Source: Planctomycetota bacterium (GTDB lineage: Bacteria; Planctomycetota; Planctomycetia; Pirellulales; UBA7805). From it: DNA of 32,218 bases. Every line of letters starts with the position of its first letter. Position 1 is the stretch's first letter. The notes below the pieces were generated by a model, which did not search any database, was not told the DNA's origin, and was given only the letters and a program-made list of their open reading frames with translations. Where the stretch lies: the NCBI GenBank assembly GCA_014237955.1, contig JABABY010000006.1, positions 1-32,218 on the forward strand, in the 5' to 3' direction. Shown here piece after piece: positions 16,703-25,440 of the stretch. Made by a program: the position numbers and the translations under genes.

Positions 16703-17107
16703 ATGCCCCCACCAATACAGATACCGACCAATGAGACCGGAGTGATCATTGTGGATCACGGCTCGCGACGGAGTGAGAGTAATGAAATGCTCCTGGATAT
16801 CGTTGCCGCGTTTCGAGAAAGCAACGACTATCTGGCGGTCGAACCGGCCCATATGGAGCTTACGGAGCCTTCTTTAAAACAGGCATTTACCCGCCTCGTG
16901 CAGCAGGGTTCAAAGCTCGTTGTTATCCACCCCTACTTTCTCCTGCCGGGCCGGCATTGGGATGAGGATATTCCGACTCTTGCAGCAGAGGCTGCTGCGG
17001 AACACCCCGATATTCTATATCGGATTACCGCACCGCTCGGCGCACATCCGCTTCTAGGGAAGATTATTATGCAGCGGATTGAAGAGTGTCTCGGCCAGAC
17101 CTCTTAA
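16703..17107 (+). CDS. Single-domain CbiX/SirB-type chelatase
   Basis: 134 aa from ATG 16703. A TTG at 16691 in frame has better-spaced GGAG upstream and would add four residues, so the start is uncertain. Two motifs mark the CbiX/SirB superfamily: GVIIVDHGSRRSESNEML at the N-terminus, with the metal-binding His, and HPYFLLPGRHWDEDIP in the middle. These small forms insert Co2+, Fe2+ or Ni2+ into sirohydrochlorin, or act in related tetrapyrrole metallation, usually as homodimers. No other cobalamin or siroheme gene lies nearby, so the physiological metal is not decidable. It converges on pncC with 17 bp between stop codons. Confidence 0.88.
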   Translation: MPPPIQIPTNETGVIIVDHGSRRSESNEMLLDIVAAFRESNDYLAVEPAHMELTEPSLKQAFTRLVQQGSKLVVIHPYFLLPGRHWDEDIPTLAAEAAAEHPDILYRITAPLGAHPLLGKIIMQRIEECLGQTS

Positions 17108-17124
17108 AACGTCCTCTACATCGG

Positions 17125-17610
17125 CTATGTTGTGAGCCGTTCTATGAGCAGTCGCAGGGCGCTTTTGGCCGCCTCCCGCTGCCGCTCAGAGCGACTCTGC
17201 GTTACAAGCTGATGGCGAGTGATTTGGCAGTCGTCGTTTCCGCGCCACGCGATCGCAATGAAAAGAATGCCATCCTCTTCAACCGGCGCATCGGGTCCCA
17301 AATGCCCCGTAACCGCGACGGCCAAATCGGCTTCCGGTGTCATCGCAAGCACACCGCAAACCATCTCTTTGGCCACCTCCTCGCTCACCGCACTATAGCG
17401 GGTGAGTGAATTGGCCAAAACGCCCAACCACGCCTTTTTTGTCTCCTCACGATAGGTGACTGCAGAACCACACAACCACGCCGACGCACCTGGTACAGCG
17501 ACGAGTTCGGCAGCAATGCGACCGCCTGTACAGCTCTCCGTCAGTACCAAACGAAGCTTTTGCTCAGCAAGTAATTTCAATACATTGGCAGACTCATCCG
17601 AAAATGTCAT
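17125..17610 (-). CDS. pncC: Nicotinamide-nucleotide amidase (CinA C-terminal domain, PncC)
   Basis: 161 aa, a stand-alone CinA C-terminal domain. It hydrolyses nicotinamide mononucleotide to nicotinate mononucleotide in the pyridine nucleotide cycle. Seen: VLTESCTGGRIAAELV (catalytic Ser region, about residues 22-37), GSAVTYREETKKAWLGV, YSAVSEEVAKEM and LAVAVTGHLGPDAP with the glycine-rich loop. The usual TGIAGP here reads TGHLGP, a modest deviation. Length matches the family (about 160). It starts 37 bp after the K+ channel gene on the same strand, suggesting co-transcription. Confidence 0.93.
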   Translation of the reverse strand: MTFSDESANVLKLLAEQKLRLVLTESCTGGRIAAELVAVPGASAWLCGSAVTYREETKKAWLGVLANSLTRYSAVSEEVAKEMVCGVLAMTPEADLAVAVTGHLGPDAPVEEDGILFIAIAWRGNDDCQITRHQLVTQSRSERQREAAKSALRLLIERLTT

Positions 17611-17647
17611 GTCCGTCTCTACCCTCTAGAAAGGCGGCCGTGAAAAA

Positions 17648-18418
17648 TCATTTCCGAGGCTGCAACTCGGCCGATGTTTCTGTATCGGGCGGATGGCCTT
17701 TTGCTGTGTTGTGTTCTGCCTCTTCCAGTGCCCGGGCCTGACCGAGGGCGGAGGTGACGATCGCTGCCGGTACGGCCACAATACCAACGCCAATCATCAA
17801 TACCAAAACAGTAAACAAGCGGCCCCCAAGAGTTACCGGGTAGACATCCCCATAACCGACCGTAGTGAGTGTGATTACCGCCCACCAGAGGCTATGAAAT
17901 ATTGAGGTGAATTTATCCGGCTGGGCATCCTTCTCAAAATAGTACGTTCCCACGGCAGCAACAAACAAGAGAAAGCCGGTAAGGGAGAAAAAAAGGGTGA
18001 TCTCTTCCTTAGAAATCAGGAACGCGTGATGAAACCGCTGGATGGCTTTGTTGTAGCGGACTAATTTCAAAATTTGAAAGATTCGCATCAAGCGGAAGGT
18101 TCGTAAGGGCCGCAAATCAATCCCCGCATTGAGATAGAAGGGGAGGATCGACATCAGATCAACGAGGCCAAAAAAACTGAAAATGTAACGCAGCTTATTG
18201 CGGGCAACAAAGATTCGGAGAAGGTATTCCAAGGTAAAGATTGTCACCACAATAATCTCTTCCCACCTTAAGATCTCACGGACTGTTGGCGAGAGGTTCG
18301 GTAGCGTACCGATCGCGAATGAAATGAGTGTTGCAAAAATGATAATCTGGATGCCCCAAGCAAACCGCCGGCCATTCGTCGTTTCTGGATTTTCAATAAT
18401 CTCACGCAAAGCATTCAT
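17648..18418 (-). CDS. Voltage-gated potassium channel, 6-TM
   Basis: 256 aa from ATG 18418; an upstream in-frame start at 18466 adds 16 unlikely residues. It has six transmembrane segments with an S4-type voltage sensor in which Arg recurs every third residue (RPLRTFRLMRIFQILKLVRY). The pore helix plus selectivity filter TLTTVGYGDVYP sits between S5 and S6. A short charged cytoplasmic tail ends in ETSAELQPRK, with no RCK or cyclic-nucleotide domain. The family is the bacterial Kv-like ion transport group (KvAP-like). It should set membrane potential or K+ leak in the inner membrane. pncC follows 37 bp downstream. Confidence 0.94.
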   Translation of the reverse strand: MNALREIIENPETTNGRRFAWGIQIIIFATLISFAIGTLPNLSPTVREILRWEEIIVVTIFTLEYLLRIFVARNKLRYIFSFFGLVDLMSILPFYLNAGIDLRPLRTFRLMRIFQILKLVRYNKAIQRFHHAFLISKEEITLFFSLTGFLLFVAAVGTYYFEKDAQPDKFTSIFHSLWWAVITLTTVGYGDVYPVTLGGRLFTVLVLMIGVGIVAVPAAIVTSALGQARALEEAEHNTAKGHPPDTETSAELQPRK

Positions 18419-18684
18419 CAGAACAAACTTTCTTAAGCAACCAGAAGGGGGCAATACACCGCTCAACGATAGAAATATCCAAAGAGATTAATAATGATTG
18501 CAGAGCTTGGCAATACGAAACCATCTTCACGGGCGCAAAAAGTAGCAACTCCAGGACTTCGAAAGCGATGTTGGGGCCGAATGGGCAGCGGAGCAGTGAT
18601 TTTTGAGTGTGGCTTACAATTCGGCAACTTTGCGCCATAATCGGCTGCAGTTTTATGGGACCTTTTTCAAAAAAGCCTCCAAGT

Positions 18685-19158
18685 ATGTCTCTCACTGTTT
18701 TGCAGCAGATCGAACATCGGCTCAATGAGCAAGGGATCGTTTATGATGTTTTACGTCATGAACCGGTTTACACCAGTGCAGAGGCTGCAGCTGTAAGAGG
18801 AGCGCCCCTCTGTAGTGGTGCAAAAGCACTCATCTGCAAGTGTGATGCGACGATGGCGATGTTTGTCCTGCCCGCAGATCTGCGCCTGGCGAGCAAACAA
18901 ATCCGTCGTGAGAAAAACTACCGCAAACTACGATTCGCCACACCGGAGGAGGTTTGGGAACTCACCCAGCTCAAGCCGGGATCCATTCCTCCCTTCGGAA
19001 GCCTCTTCGATTTGCCAACGTTCTGCGACGTGGCGCTCTCAAAAAATGAGCGGATCAATTTCAACGCAGGGGACCATTCTGTTTCGATCAGCATGATTTA
19101 CACCGATTATTTGGCCGTCGAAAATCCTCATCTTATGCCGTGTGGTGACCCTGGCTAA
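18685..19158 (+). CDS. YbaK/EbsC-type aminoacyl-tRNA deacylase
   Basis: 157 aa from ATG 18685, which gives the family-typical opening MSLTVLQQIEHRLNEQGI. The YbaK/ProRS-INS domain covers almost all of it: HEPVYTSAEAAAVRG, GAKALICKCD (conserved Lys), DLRLASKQIRRE and the GSIPPFGSLF loop that shapes the editing pocket. Such proteins hydrolyse misacylated tRNAs in trans; which tRNA and amino acid cannot be told. Neighbouring yjbQ starts 60 bp downstream on the same strand, so the two may share a transcript. Confidence 0.9.
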   Translation: MSLTVLQQIEHRLNEQGIVYDVLRHEPVYTSAEAAAVRGAPLCSGAKALICKCDATMAMFVLPADLRLASKQIRREKNYRKLRFATPEEVWELTQLKPGSIPPFGSLFDLPTFCDVALSKNERINFNAGDHSVSISMIYTDYLAVENPHLMPCGDPG

Positions 19159-19218
19159 GAAAAGACAAAAAGTGCAGTCAATCACAAATAATCTCTGCTT
19201 CATGATTGGAGGGCTGCT

Positions 19219-19641
19219 GTGAAAATATCTACACAAGAACTCTGGCTGGAGGTGCCCGAGCGACGGGCCATCGTCTCGCTCCACTCCGAGGTGGAGCGCC
19301 TGGTACAGGAGAGCGGGGTCCAGGAGGGTCTGGTGTTGGTCAACGCCATGCACATTACTGCCTCGGTCTTCATTAACGACAACGAAACAGGACTGCACCA
19401 CGACTATGAACTCTGGCTCGAGTCCCTCGCGCCGTTTGATGCTTCGCCACAGCGCTACCACCACAACCGCACGGGCGAAGATAACGCTGATGCCCACATG
19501 AAACGCCAAATCATGGGTCGTGAGGTTGTGCTGGCCATTACAGAGGGCAGGTTGCACCTCGGTCCGTGGGAACACATTTTTTATTATGAATTTGACGGAT
19601 TACGCAAAAAACGAGTGCTCGTCAAGATCGTGGGGGAGTGA
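19219..19641 (+). CDS. YjbQ/UPF0047 family protein
   Basis: 140 aa starting at GTG 19219 with GGAGGG five nucleotides upstream. The whole protein matches UPF0047: MHITASVFINDNE, YHHNRTGEDNADAHMKRQIM, and LHLGPWEHIFYYEFDG at the C-terminus, holding the conserved His and Asp/Glu residues of a small beta-sandwich trimer. E. coli YjbQ has weak thiamine phosphate synthase activity, and the true role is unsettled. The stop codon is 7 bp from that of convergent lepA. Start choice is well supported by the ribosome binding site. Confidence 0.93.
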   Translation: MKISTQELWLEVPERRAIVSLHSEVERLVQESGVQEGLVLVNAMHITASVFINDNETGLHHDYELWLESLAPFDASPQRYHHNRTGEDNADAHMKRQIMGREVVLAITEGRLHLGPWEHIFYYEFDGLRKKRVLVKIVGE

Positions 19642-19648
19642 ATCTCTC

Positions 19649-21475
19649 TCAGGTCTTTTTGCCCTCGGTCTCTCCTGTGTCGAGAACGGCCAGGAAAGCC
19701 TTTTGTGGAATATCGACACTCCCGATCGACTTCATCCTTTTTTTTCCTTCTTTCTGTTTGGCCCAGAGTTTGCGTTTTCGGGAAATATCGCCCCCATAAC
19801 ATTTGGCCGTCACGTTCTTACGGAGTGCAGAAATTGTTTCCCGGGCAATAATTCGCGACCCGATTGCCGCCTGGATGGGCACTTCAAACATGTGTCGGTC
19901 GATCTCCTTACGGAGCTTTTTGACCACCGCCCTTCCCCGCGGATCGGCATCCCGACGATCGCAAATAATACTCAAAGCGTCGACCCGTTTGTTGCCCACC
20001 AAGATATCGAGGCGGACTAAATCGGCCGGGAAATAGCCCAACAGTTCGTAGTCCATCGTACCAAAGCCTTTGGTGGCACTCTTGAGTCGGTCGTGCATGT
20101 CATAAATTACTTCGGCCAGCGCAATATCGTACACCAGCATTGCCCGGGTCGGTGATAGATATTCGGTGCGCACGTATTTGCCGCGCCGGTCCTCGCATAA
20201 TTTCATGGCCGGGCCGATGTAATCGACTGGCATGAGCAAGTTCACCCGGACAATAGGCTGCCGAAATTCTTCGATATCACCGGCCTCTGGAACCTCCTGG
20301 GGTGTGTGGATCTGCAATGTCTTACCCGCCGGTGTGTCAATTTCATACGTCACGTTGGGTGCGGTTTGGACGAGATCGAGATCCGACTCCTGCTCCAAAC
20401 GCTGCTGGATAATCTCCATGTGCAACAAACCGAGAAATCCACAACGAAATCCAAACCCCAGTGCATCGCTGGTTTCGGGTTCAAACTCAAAACTAGGATC
20501 ATTGATAGCCAATTTCTGCAGCGCATCGCGGAGTTCCTCAAAATTTTCTCCGTCCGAAGGGTAGAGTCCGCAATAAACCATTCGTTTGGGTGCCTGATAG
20601 CCGGTCAACGGTTGTCCGGCGGCATCCCCCGCCACGCTGACAGTGTCACCAACATGAACGTGTCCAAGCTGCTTGATATTGCAAATTAGGTACCCAACCT
20701 GTCCGGCTTGAAGTTTTTTTCCCGCCTTCCTCTGAGGAACAAAATGACCCAGTTCCAGCACTTCATGTTCTGATCCGGCCCGCAAAAAGCAAATTTTTTG
20801 TCCCTTCCTAATCGTGCCATTCATGACGCGGATGTAGGTAATTGCGCCGCGAAACTCGTCGTAATGCGAGTCAAACACCATCGCCTGCAACGGTGCTGCA
20901 GGGTCCCCTTCGGGCGGCGGAACCCGCTCGATGATCGTTTCTAGAAGTTCGTCAACGCCCTCACCTGTTTTGGCACTACAGCGAAGAATCTCTGCCGCGT
21001 CGTAACCAAGACTCTGTTCCAACTCTTCGGCCACCTCGTCAGGACGTGCATGGGTTACATCAATCTTATTAAGGACCGGAATCACTTCGAGATTGTGTTC
21101 CATCGCTGCATAGGCGTTGGCCACGGTTTGCGCCTCCACGCCTTGAAATGCATCAACGAGCAGCAAGGCGCCCTCACAGCAAGCCAGCGATCGCGAGACC
21201 TCATAATGGAAATCGACGTGTCCCGGTGTATCGATCAAGTTCAATTCGTACTCTTGTCCCTGATAGGTATGCCGCATTGTCACAGCGCGAGCCTTAATGG
21301 TTATCCCTCGAGCTCTTTCAAGCTCCATGTCGTCGAGCATCTGCTCATTGAGTTCTCTCAGTTCCACCGTATCGGTAGCCTGCAATAAACGATCTGCAAG
21401 CGTACTTTTGCCGTGATCAATGTGGGCAATAATCGAAAAATTACGAGTATGTTTACAGTCTGGCATAAAACACAT
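19649..21475 (-). CDS. lepA: Elongation factor 4
   Basis: 608 aa translational GTPase that binds the ribosome and affects initiation or back-translocation. GTPase motifs: G1 AHIDHGKST (residues 18-26), switch II DTPGHVDF, and NKID for guanine specificity. The LepA-specific C-terminal domain is present (DRRDADPRGRAVVKKLRKEI, AAIGSRIIARETISALRKNV, KAFLAVL). Length is slightly above the usual 600. Start may be 21475 or the ATG at 21466 (MPDCKHTRNFS), which begins closer to homologs. It lies 90 bp downstream of the ROK kinase gene on the same strand. Confidence 0.98.
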   Translation of the reverse strand: MCFMPDCKHTRNFSIIAHIDHGKSTLADRLLQATDTVELRELNEQMLDDMELERARGITIKARAVTMRHTYQGQEYELNLIDTPGHVDFHYEVSRSLACCEGALLLVDAFQGVEAQTVANAYAAMEHNLEVIPVLNKIDVTHARPDEVAEELEQSLGYDAAEILRCSAKTGEGVDELLETIIERVPPPEGDPAAPLQAMVFDSHYDEFRGAITYIRVMNGTIRKGQKICFLRAGSEHEVLELGHFVPQRKAGKKLQAGQVGYLICNIKQLGHVHVGDTVSVAGDAAGQPLTGYQAPKRMVYCGLYPSDGENFEELRDALQKLAINDPSFEFEPETSDALGFGFRCGFLGLLHMEIIQQRLEQESDLDLVQTAPNVTYEIDTPAGKTLQIHTPQEVPEAGDIEEFRQPIVRVNLLMPVDYIGPAMKLCEDRRGKYVRTEYLSPTRAMLVYDIALAEVIYDMHDRLKSATKGFGTMDYELLGYFPADLVRLDILVGNKRVDALSIICDRRDADPRGRAVVKKLRKEIDRHMFEVPIQAAIGSRIIARETISALRKNVTAKCYGGDISRKRKLWAKQKEGKKRMKSIGSVDIPQKAFLAVLDTGETEGKKT

Positions 21476-21565
21476 GATCGCGGCTGAGGTTTGTCGCTGT
21501 TAAGAGGAGAACCGTAAAATAAGCAGATTGAATATTCTTGACGGATCGGAGCCCCATTTCACATC

Positions 21566-22597
21566 CTACGAGCTCTTCTGGTATGCAAGCCGGCCAATAC
21601 CCGCAGCGCCGATAAATCCCGCATCACCGCCAAGTGAAGCGAAATTGATGGAAGTGTTCTGAGCCAACACAGGAAAGGCTCGCTTGCGAACTTCGTCCAT
21701 AGTCGCCTCTAAAAAACGACGGCCAACGGCATTGTCGCGACCACCAAAATTCATTGCGCCACCAAGTACGACCGCTGCAGGATCGAGGATGTGCATCAAC
21801 GTAGTGATTCCAATACCAAGATAGCGGCCCGTGTCGAGAATGATTTCCAGGGCCAACGCGTCCCCGGACTCGGCAGCCTGATGAATATCTCGCGATGTCA
21901 ATGTCCTCTCAGGGCCACACTGCTCGGCAAGACTACTCTGTCGACCACCCGCAACCGCCTCGCATGCACGAGCAGCTACTGCGGTTGCGCTACAATAAGC
22001 CTCCAAGTGACCGCGGCCACCACAGCTGCACAACCGGGCCTCTTCGCTACAATCGATGATCATATGCCCACACTCTCCACCATGGCTATTTTCGCCTTCG
22101 AGTAAAAACTCTCCAATGATGATACCGCCACCCACACCTGTCCCCAACGTCAGCATGAGCATGCTCGGATACTGGCAACCGCTCCCTACCCAAAATTCTC
22201 CGTAAGCGGCCGCATTGGCATCATTGGCATAGGCAACTGGCAGACCCACATTTTGGCTGACGCGATCGCGAATGGGAAAATTCGACCCTCCTGGAAGGTT
22301 TGGAATATTGAGCAACAGCCCCGTTGGAATGTCCATCATACCGGGTGTTCCCAAGCCGACATAGGATACCTGCTCCATCTGCAGCCCTGCCTGGGAAAGG
22401 GCCTCCTTAGCGGCAAGAGCCATCCGGCCGGCACCCGCCTCCGGACCTTCCTGCACATGACTCGCAACTGTCGCATAGCCAAGGCAGCGACCCTTATTAT
22501 CCACCACACCACTCTTGATGTTCGTACCACCAAGGTCGATACCGATAAAATAGGGGGCTTCTGCTTCCGACACAGGGAAATGTTTACGAACAGACAT
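21566..22597 (-). CDS. ROK family sugar kinase (glucokinase-like)
   Basis: 343 aa. The N-terminal phosphate-binding motif is FIGIDLGGTNIKSGVVD (residues 17-33). The second lobe carries LTLGTGVGGGIIIG, the ROK zinc site (GGECGH, then CSCGGRGHLEAYCS with the conserved cysteines) and VVLGGAMNFGG. Catalytic Asp lies in ANDANAAAYGE. No DNA-binding domain precedes it, so it is an enzyme rather than a ROK repressor. It probably phosphorylates glucose or a related hexose or N-acetyl sugar; which one cannot be read. It is divergent from the DUF1570 gene and upstream of lepA. Confidence 0.93.
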   Translation of the reverse strand: MSVRKHFPVSEAEAPYFIGIDLGGTNIKSGVVDNKGRCLGYATVASHVQEGPEAGAGRMALAAKEALSQAGLQMEQVSYVGLGTPGMMDIPTGLLLNIPNLPGGSNFPIRDRVSQNVGLPVAYANDANAAAYGEFWVGSGCQYPSMLMLTLGTGVGGGIIIGEFLLEGENSHGGECGHMIIDCSEEARLCSCGGRGHLEAYCSATAVAARACEAVAGGRQSSLAEQCGPERTLTSRDIHQAAESGDALALEIILDTGRYLGIGITTLMHILDPAAVVLGGAMNFGGRDNAVGRRFLEATMDEVRKRAFPVLAQNTSINFASLGGDAGFIGAAGIGRLAYQKSS

Positions 22598-22723
22598 GGA
22601 TTAAAGCAGTGTGATACGTTTAGCTCACCACGAACGGGGTGAAATATCGGGGTGGCCTCGAGCGTCCAGAAATAGACCTTTGCAATTATATCTGCCGCCA
22701 AGCCTGCTCGATAGATATCCCAC

Positions 22724-22794
22724 GAAGGATAAAGCGGCGAATGATTGTTCATGTATTGCGAACTACAAGCTAAACTAGAAATGGAAGGATAAAG
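22724..22794. repeat. Pair of 11-bp direct repeats in the ROK/DUF1570 divergent promoter region
   Basis: GAAGGATAAAG occurs at 22724-22734 and again at 22784-22794, with starts exactly 60 bp apart. The second copy ends 15 nt before the DUF1570 start codon. It could be a regulator half-site pair or chance. Confidence 0.4.
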
Positions 22795-22809
22795 ACCCAC
22801 GACCCTGAT

Positions 22810-24297
22810 ATGCAACTACTTCGAAAAACCACATCCCATATTTTTATCACTGTGCTGATGGTCGGTCTCGTGGTTGGCTATTGCGCCGTTGCCAGAATCT
22901 CGTGGGCGACTGGAGAAGAGGAAAATACCAATCTCTATACCCAATACACGGCCAGTTTTCTGCAAAAAATAGGCCGCTTAGAAATCGAGGCGGATCAGGC
23001 CGGCGAGACTATTCTCGCGGAGAAAATTCGCAACTGGATGCCGCAACGAGGGTCTGAGAAAATATATCTATTTCATCCCGGTTCTCCTGCCACGAACGAA
23101 TCGCGGAAATCAAAACTTGAACAGGCGTTTGGAAAGCTATGCCTCCAGCACGGCGAGGACCTTCTCGAACTTTCGCGGCGACTCGCCACAGACGGGCAGG
23201 TGACAAAATCGGTAATGGTCCTTTCAGAAGCGCTCTACCACGCGCCCCAACTTTCCGAAGCAAGAGAACTTCTCGGCTACCAAAAACACGGAGACCGGTG
23301 GATTACTCCGGAAGCTGAAAAACAGTTGGCCGAAGGGAACATCTGGAGCGATCAATTTGGCTGGCTTCCCAAAGACCACCTCCCCCGCTACCAAACAGGT
23401 GAACGGTACTACCATGGCCGTTGGATCAGCCGCGAAAAAGATGCCCGCCTTCACGCAGATATCAAACGCGGCTGGAAAGTCGAAACAGACCACTATGAGG
23501 TCATCACCAACCATAGTCTTGAAGCAGGCGTACAAATCGCTTTGAAACTCGAGCAACTTTACAGCGTTTGGTGGCAAGTGTTTGCCAACTACCACATCTC
23601 TTCGGAAGAACTTAAAAAGATGTTTTCTGCCAACGGTATTCCACGAAGCTCTCTCAAGCGACATAAAGTGGTGTACTTTCGAGATCGCAAAGACTATGTA
23701 TCTGAGCTCGGACGACTGCAAGCGGGAATTGAGAATAGTTGGGGATTTTATTTTGAAAACAGAAAGACTGCCTATTTTTATCCGGAAGAAAAAGATTCCG
23801 AAAAAATCACTCTCTGGCATGAAGCGACCCATCAGCTTTTTTCTGAAACGAGAGCATCCCACAAAGTGGCCAGGCTAAAGAACAACTTTTGGATTACCGA
23901 AGGGATTGCCTGCTTCATGGAGTCCCTACAGCCCGGGGCAAATTTTTCGACGCTCGGCGGGCTGCAGGAGGGTCGCCTTCCGGCTGCCCGAGCGCGACTC
24001 GAGCAGACGCACTTCTATATCCCATTCGACCGTTTGGTTGCCCTCAGCGGTAGCGACATCCAGCGGGATCCGGACATTCAAAAGCTCTACTCCCAGATCG
24101 CCGGGCAAGCCACTTTTTTGATGGTGGCGGACAATGGGCAGTATCGGCAGGGGGTTACAGATTATCTACGCGCCGTGTATCGCGGCATCGCTAGACCAGA
24201 AACACTCGCCTTGAAACTGGGGGTGCGCCTTGCGGTACTCGACAATCAGTACCGAGATTTTTTGTTGGGACGCCAAACTACGAGGCCAGAGCCTTGA
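22810..24297 (+). CDS. Secreted DUF1570 / HExxH metallopeptidase-like protein
   Basis: 495 aa. An N-terminal hydrophobic segment (HIFITVLMVGLVVGYCAVA) indicates secretion or membrane anchoring. The middle contains GDRWITPEAEKQLAEGN and several TPR-like helices. At about residue 337 is LWHEATHQLFSE, an HExxH zinc-peptidase motif, followed about 25 residues later by WITEGIACFMES, whose Glu is a candidate third ligand in the gluzincin manner. This arrangement matches DUF1570 and peptidase_MA-like proteins, common as multi-copy families in planctomycetes. Substrate unknown. The ATG has no good Shine-Dalgarno. tRNA-His follows 80 bp downstream with its own promoter. Confidence 0.87.
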   Translation: MQLLRKTTSHIFITVLMVGLVVGYCAVARISWATGEEENTNLYTQYTASFLQKIGRLEIEADQAGETILAEKIRNWMPQRGSEKIYLFHPGSPATNESRKSKLEQAFGKLCLQHGEDLLELSRRLATDGQVTKSVMVLSEALYHAPQLSEARELLGYQKHGDRWITPEAEKQLAEGNIWSDQFGWLPKDHLPRYQTGERYYHGRWISREKDARLHADIKRGWKVETDHYEVITNHSLEAGVQIALKLEQLYSVWWQVFANYHISSEELKKMFSANGIPRSSLKRHKVVYFRDRKDYVSELGRLQAGIENSWGFYFENRKTAYFYPEEKDSEKITLWHEATHQLFSETRASHKVARLKNNFWITEGIACFMESLQPGANFSTLGGLQEGRLPAARARLEQTHFYIPFDRLVALSGSDIQRDPDIQKLYSQIAGQATFLMVADNGQYRQGVTDYLRAVYRGIARPETLALKLGVRLAVLDNQYRDFLLGRQTTRPEP

Positions 24298-24310
24298 TGC
24301 GGGCAAACCG

Positions 24311-24340
24311 TTGACCGGACCCCCTGGGGACCATTATTAT
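24311..24340 (+). promoter_or_regulatory. Sigma-70-like promoter of tRNA-His
   Basis: TTGACC (24311-24316) and TATTAT (24335-24340) are separated by 18 nt, close to the consensus. Start of transcription would be near 24347, about 30 nt before the mature tRNA. Confidence 0.7.
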
Positions 24341-24376
24341 ATCCAGGGTAGTGGAATGATCACTCACGCTTCAGTT

Positions 24377-24451
24377 GGTGGCTATAGCTCAGTTGGTTAG
24401 AGCGCCGGATTGTGGTTCCGGAGGCCGGGGGTTCGAGTCCCCTTAGCCACC
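24377..24451 (+). tRNA. tRNA-His (anticodon GTG)
   Basis: Complete cloverleaf. Acceptor stem GTGGCTA (24378-24384) pairs with TAGCCAC (24444-24450). The D arm has AGCTCAGTTGGTTAGAGC. Anticodon stem CCGGA (24405-24409) pairs with TCCGG (24417-24421), with GTG at 24412-24414. The T arm contains GTTCGAGTC. The histidine identity element is encoded: an extra 5' G (24377) opposite discriminator C (24451). CCA is not encoded. Confidence 0.97.
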
Positions 24452-24618
24452 CTCAGCGGGACGGCCCTCCCCCTGGAGTACTTATCACCCGCTCGCACAT
24501 AACCCGCATTGGAAGAGATACTACAATAAGAGAATGGGAGACTCCGAAACGCTGGGAGCTTCCCCCAATGGACACCATAATTAATCGCATACGTATGATC
24601 TCTAGCTGAAAAATCAAT

Positions 24619-25407
24619 ATGTCCACTGAAGAGCTGCAAATTTGGGAACGCGCTGAAGCGGAGCGGAGCAACTCTGAAGCATCAAAGATCAACACAGAGG
24701 AACTCCGATCGAAGGAAATTAATATTCAACGTTATCTCGATCCGCCTGCCGATACCTGGCATCCACTCGAATATTCCTTTCACCTTCTTGGTGACATCCG
24801 TGGCAAAACGGTACTTGAATATGGGTGTCACGACGGGGCCAATACCGTCGTCTTGGCGCTTCGTGGAGCAGAGGTCAAAGCGATCGATATTTCACCTGAC
24901 TTAATCGATATTGCTCGTAAGTGACTGATCGCTAATGAGGTAACGGCCGATGTGGAATTTATCGTCGGTTCGGCTCATGACGTACCCCTGCCAGACGATT
25001 CAGTAGACATTGTATTCGGCATGGCAATTTTGCATCACCTAGAGCTTGCGCTCTCCGCGCGTGAAGTAAAGCGTGTGCTACGGAAAGGTGGGCGGGCGAT
25101 CTTCCGGGAACCTGTCCGAAATTCGAAGATGGCACAATATCTTCGCAAGTTAATTCCGTATCAAGGTCGCAATGTGTCGCCTTTTGAGCGCCCTTTGACC
25201 GATAAAGAATTGGCTGTCTATGCGAGTGGCTTTGCTTCCTACCGCACTAAGGCCTTTAAGTTGCCAACAAGCGATTTGGTTGCAGTCATACCCCCACTGC
25301 GAAAATATTTTTCTCGAGCCACTCAGAAAATGGATGCTACCATATTAAAACATTGTCGTTGGCTCAATTATTATGCCGGAGTGCGAGTCATCGAGTTGGT
25401 TAAATAA
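24619..25407 (+). pseudogene. Class I SAM methyltransferase gene interrupted by an in-frame TGA
   Basis: One 262-codon frame broken only by TGA at 24922-24924 (codon 102). Before it: TVLEYGCHDGANTVVLALRG (motif I, about residues 71-90) and AIDISPDLIDIARK (acidic residue after beta2). After it the fold continues without frameshift: VEFIVGSAHDVPLPDDSVDI, FGMAILHHLELALSAREVKR, VLRKGGRAIFREP. The stop falls in the helix after beta2, where such enzymes often have Arg or Ala, so a CGA to TGA change would explain it. Alternatives are readthrough or selenocysteine; a loose hairpin candidate follows (24945-24970). Substrate unknown. The deaminase gene begins 33 bp after the final stop. Confidence 0.75.
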
Positions 25408-25440
25408 TTTGCGCCTAGCGGCAACCGGCCGGAGAATGAC

